A stretch of DNA of 32,110 bases from Gemmatimonadales bacterium. GTDB lineage: Bacteria; Gemmatimonadota; Gemmatimonadetes; Gemmatimonadales; GWC2-71-9. The translations under genes were made by a program, and so were the position numbers. Below are positions 29,955 to 32,110 of this stretch, in pieces. Below the pieces are notes generated by a model. It searched no databases and had not been told where the DNA came from. It was given only the letters and a program-made list of their open reading frames with translations. Location of the stretch: the NCBI GenBank assembly GCA_025928645.1, contig JAICJD010000025.1, positions 1 to 32,110 on the forward strand, written 5' to 3'. How positions within the stretch are numbered: position 1 is the stretch's first letter; each line of letters begins with the position of its first letter.

Positions 29955-30359
29955 ATGCGAGGCAAATCCTGGAGGCAGGTAGGCTTGGCGATGGCGTTGG
30001 CATCGGCGGCGGCGGTGGGCACCGGCTGCGCCGCGGCGGCGGCGGCCGGCGCGGCGGGCGCGGTCTACGCCACCACCCGGGGCGTCGGCTCGCTGGTGGC
30101 GCAGCCGATCGATCGAGTCGCCGCGACCTCGGAGTCCGTCATGAAGAACATGAACATCGTGCAGACCGGCTCGAGCACCGACGACGGCGGCGCCAAGCGC
30201 GAGGTGAAGGGCACCCACGGCGATCTCGACGTCTCGGTCGAGATGGAGCGGCAGGACTCCGCCACGACCAAGGTCGAGGTCCACGCGCGGAAGAACCTGG
30301 CGGAGTGGGACAAGGACTACGCGCGGAGCGTGCTGGAGAAGATCGTAAAGGGGAGCTGA
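29955..30359 (+). CDS. DUF3568-like small lipoprotein
   Basis: A 134-residue exported protein. A hydrophobic N-terminus ends in VGTGC (Cys25, slightly atypical lipobox), followed by the Ala/Gly run AAAAAAGAAGAVYATTRG. The C-terminal part (residues 55-134) has the pattern of an alternating beta-sheet domain, with VKGTHGDLDVSVEMERQDSATTKVEV and a Lys-rich last helix. This pattern matches the DUF3568 family of envelope proteins, function unknown. The start is strongly supported by GGAGGG six bases upstream of the ATG. It is divergent from the second Rieske gene and convergent with fumarylacetoacetase, and appears to stand alone. Confidence 0.75.
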   Translation: MRGKSWRQVGLAMALASAAAVGTGCAAAAAAGAAGAVYATTRGVGSLVAQPIDRVAATSESVMKNMNIVQTGSSTDDGGAKREVKGTHGDLDVSVEMERQDSATTKVEVHARKNLAEWDKDYARSVLEKIVKGS

Positions 30360-30389
30360 CTCGGGCAGACGGCAGACGGCAGACGGTCG

Positions 30390-30487
30390 GACGGGCAGAC
30401 GGTCGGACGGTCGGACAGCCGGATGAGTACACCAGCCTAGGCTGGTGTGCTTGTCTGACCGTCAGACCGTCTGACCGTCTGCCCGTC
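30390..30487. repeat. GTCTGACC-rich inverted repeat between convergent genes
   Basis: The left side is built of GACGGTC/GGACGG units and the right side of their complement (GTCTGACCGTC), matching over about 23 bases with one mismatch. At the centre lies a perfect 20-base palindrome, ACACCAGCCTAGGCTGGTGT (30429-30448). The right arm touches the fumarylacetoacetase stop codon. A bidirectional terminator role is likely. Confidence 0.85.
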
Positions 30488-31806
30488 TAGACCCCCACCG
30501 TCCCCACACATTCCCCGAACCCCACCCTCACCACCCCCTCGCGCTCCGCGTAGCCGCGCAACACCACCTCGTCCCCGTCCTCCAGGAACGCGCGCGTCTC
30601 GCCCGTCGGCAGCACGAGCGGCTCGGCGCCTCGGCGAGTGAGCTCGAGCAGGCAGCCGCGGTTCTCGCGGTCCGGCCCCGAGACCGTTCCGCTCGCGAGC
30701 AGGTCGCCCGGGCGGAGATTGCAGCCGCCGCTCGTGTGGTGCGCCAGCATCTGCGCCGGCGTCCAGTAGAGGTCGGCCAGGCGGCCGCGGCTCACCCGCA
30801 CCGGCTCCGCCTGCTCCGCGCGCATCCGCGCCGAGGAGAGCCAGACCTCGATCGTGACGTCGAACGCGCCGCACCGCTGGTCGCTCGGGTCCGTGAGGTA
30901 GGGCAGCGGCGACGGGTCGCCGGAAGGCCGCGGCGCGGCGGGGACCCGGAACGGTTCCAGGGCGTCCAGCGTCACGACCCAGGGCGACACGGTCGTCGCG
31001 AAGTTCTTGGCGAGGAACGGACCAAGCGGCTGATACTCCCAGCTCTGGACGTCGCGGGCGGACCAGTCGTTCACCAGGCACAGGCCGAACAGGTGCGACC
31101 CCGCGTCCGCGATCGGCACCGGCGCGCCGAGCGCGTTCTCGCGCCCGACCACGAACCCGACCTCCGCCTCCCAGTCGAGCGCCCGCGAGGGTCCGAACGT
31201 CGGCGCGTCCGAACCAGGGTCCTTCCGCTGGCCGTGCGGCCGTCGCACCGGCGTGTCGCTCGGCACCAGCGACGACGCGCGGCCGTGATAGCCGATCGGC
31301 ACCCACTTGTAGTTCGGCAGGAGCGGGTTGTCGGGCCGGAACAGCGCGCCGACGTTGCTCGCGTGGTGCACCGAGGCGTAGAAGTCGGTGTAGTCGCCGG
31401 CCACGAACGGGAGCGTGAGCTCCGCTTCGGCCATCGGCACGAGCACGTGGTCGCCGATGCGACGGTTGGCGCGGAACGCGGACGAGTCCGACGCGAGCAG
31501 CGCCGACGCCTGGCGGCGCACCGCGCGCCACGTCTCCGGGCCGAGCGCGAGCAGCGCGTTGAGCGCGGGCTCGGCGAAGGCCGCGCCGGCCAGGTCGGCC
31601 GCGCCGGTGAACCAGCCCTCGTCGTGGCAGGCGGTGAGATCCAGCACGGAGTCGCCGATCGCCATGCACAGCCGCGCGGGCGACGGATCGTCCGTGTCGT
31701 CGCGCCGGTGGAAGACGCCGTACGGCAGGTTCTGGATCGGAAAGTCGGGATGTCCCTGAGCGGACTCGACCCAGGAAGTGCGGGTGGGGTCGTGCGTTTC
31801 GTCCAC
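30487..31806 (-). CDS. fahA: fumarylacetoacetase
   Basis: A 439-residue cytoplasmic hydrolase that splits fumarylacetoacetate into fumarate and acetoacetate, the last step of tyrosine and homogentisate breakdown. The N-terminal segment FPIQNLPYGVF is typical. Active-site motifs include YTDFYASVHHASNVG (metal-ligand Asp and general-base His), GYHGRASSLVPS, WEAEVGFVVG (metal Glu residues), NDWSARDVQSWEYQPLGPF and LAKNFATTVSPW. Length and order fit the eukaryote-like FAH family. The GTG start has CGGAG six bases upstream. No homogentisate dioxygenase or maleylacetoacetate isomerase gene is in this window; they may lie beyond its right edge, or the gene may be separate. Confidence 0.96.
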   Translation of the reverse strand: MDETHDPTRTSWVESAQGHPDFPIQNLPYGVFHRRDDTDDPSPARLCMAIGDSVLDLTACHDEGWFTGAADLAGAAFAEPALNALLALGPETWRAVRRQASALLASDSSAFRANRRIGDHVLVPMAEAELTLPFVAGDYTDFYASVHHASNVGALFRPDNPLLPNYKWVPIGYHGRASSLVPSDTPVRRPHGQRKDPGSDAPTFGPSRALDWEAEVGFVVGRENALGAPVPIADAGSHLFGLCLVNDWSARDVQSWEYQPLGPFLAKNFATTVSPWVVTLDALEPFRVPAAPRPSGDPSPLPYLTDPSDQRCGAFDVTIEVWLSSARMRAEQAEPVRVSRGRLADLYWTPAQMLAHHTSGGCNLRPGDLLASGTVSGPDRENRGCLLELTRRGAEPLVLPTGETRAFLEDGDEVVLRGYAEREGVVRVGFGECVGTVGV

Positions 31807-31914
31807 GGCGAGCTCCGGTGATCGGGCGGCGAATCATGCTGCTGCCCTGCAAGATCCCCCGCTCGAGCCGGGATCACAACGTCGGCACGCGCTGGTGGGT
31901 TCGTGGTGCTGGGG

Positions 31915-32098
31915 ATTCACCACGGAACCACGGAAAACACGGACAACGGCCACGGAAAAAAGCCTTTGGTCAACAGCACACCGGCGAGGTCCCAGGTCCG
32001 CGGACAATTCACCACGGAGGCACGGAGGGGCACGGAGGAAACCACGGAGAACAGCAGGTGATCAACGGCACACCGGCGCGGTCCCTGCTCCACGACCG
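31915..32098. repeat. 92-nt tandem duplication built on CACGGA units
   Basis: Copy one begins ATTCACCACGGAACCACGGA at 31915 and copy two begins ATTCACCACGGAGGCACGGA at 32007. The later block CAAC.GCACACCGGCG appears at 31971 and 32063, also 92 bases apart. Each copy opens with several CACGGA steps. The copies have diverged in between. Confidence 0.8.
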
Positions 32099-32110
32099 GC
32101 GCCGGTGTGC
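32068..32110. repeat. inverted repeat at the window edge
   Basis: GCACACCGGCGC (32068-32079) and GCGCCGGTGTGC (32099-32110) are exact reverse complements around a 19-base centre. The element may continue beyond the window. Confidence 0.75.

Larger units (their letters stand above)
31807..32110. other. gene-free right end of the window
   Basis: The first 110 bases contain the upstream region of fumarylacetoacetase. The rest is occupied by a tandem repeat and a terminal inverted repeat. No ORF with gene-like features was found. Confidence 0.6.

Noticed and set aside
30361-30487. CRISPR-like or VNTR array of GACGG units
   Set aside because: Units are 7-10 bases, irregular and arranged as two inverted arms around a palindrome, with no spacers.
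31915-32110. CRISPR array at the right end
   Set aside because: There are only two copies with a 92-base period, the copies are imperfect, the short CACGGA units are irregular, and no cas gene is present.

Overview
The window is 32.1 kb of dense, very GC-rich bacterial DNA with short intergenic gaps. The mixture suggests a Gram-negative bacterium of the Gemmatimonadota or a close relative. It has a SusC/SusD outer-membrane pair and a second TonB-dependent receptor, lipoproteins, signal peptides ending in a Leu-Ala-Ala-Gln type motif, a YtxH-like protein beside a class A PBP, and coiled-coil secreted proteins of unknown role. This assignment is inference from gene content and composition. No rRNA, tRNA, CRISPR array or transposase was seen.

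Left part (1-12.8 kb): the 3' end of a two-domain VOC/glyoxalase protein, a nitroreductase, a secreted Ala/Pro-rich coiled-coil protein, endonuclease IV (nfo), a lytic transglycosylase, a convergent pair of genes for a YtxH-like protein and a PBP1A-type peptidoglycan synthase, a membrane-anchored hypothetical protein, a PHP-type tyrosine phosphatase, a class I/II aminotransferase, an Ig-like lipoprotein with a Gly/Asn/His/Asp tail, and a coiled-coil lipoprotein. Most are housekeeping or envelope genes.

Middle part (12.8-24.5 kb): a secreted amidohydrolase (dipeptidase-like) and a secreted S9 prolyl-oligopeptidase-type peptidase, followed by a small secreted protein. They run into a convergent SusD/SusC pair. 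A divergent promoter region separates SusC from another large TonB-dependent receptor. The arrangement looks like a surface peptide- or oligomer-scavenging locus.

Right part (24.5-32.1 kb): a tightly coupled run of a PYROXD2-type flavoprotein, a 28-codon ORF, a Rieske oxygenase and a monomeric sarcosine oxidase-type flavoenzyme. A second, convergent Rieske oxygenase follows. Both Rieske proteins carry Glu where ring-hydroxylating dioxygenases have the bridging Asp, as in quaternary-amine oxygenases such as carnitine monooxygenase. The cluster therefore most likely N-demethylates a methylated amine (glycine betaine is the simplest guess). A DUF3568-like lipoprotein and fumarylacetoacetase close the region.

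The gaps hold several families of inverted or tandem repeats: two large inverted repeats sharing a GTCAyCCyGAGCG-type core, a GTCTGACC-rich hairpin, and a 92-nt tandem duplication built on CACGGA. There are also a perfect CRP-type palindrome, an AT-rich island, and -10-like hexamers placed 5-8 nt before several start codons, which suggests leaderless transcripts.
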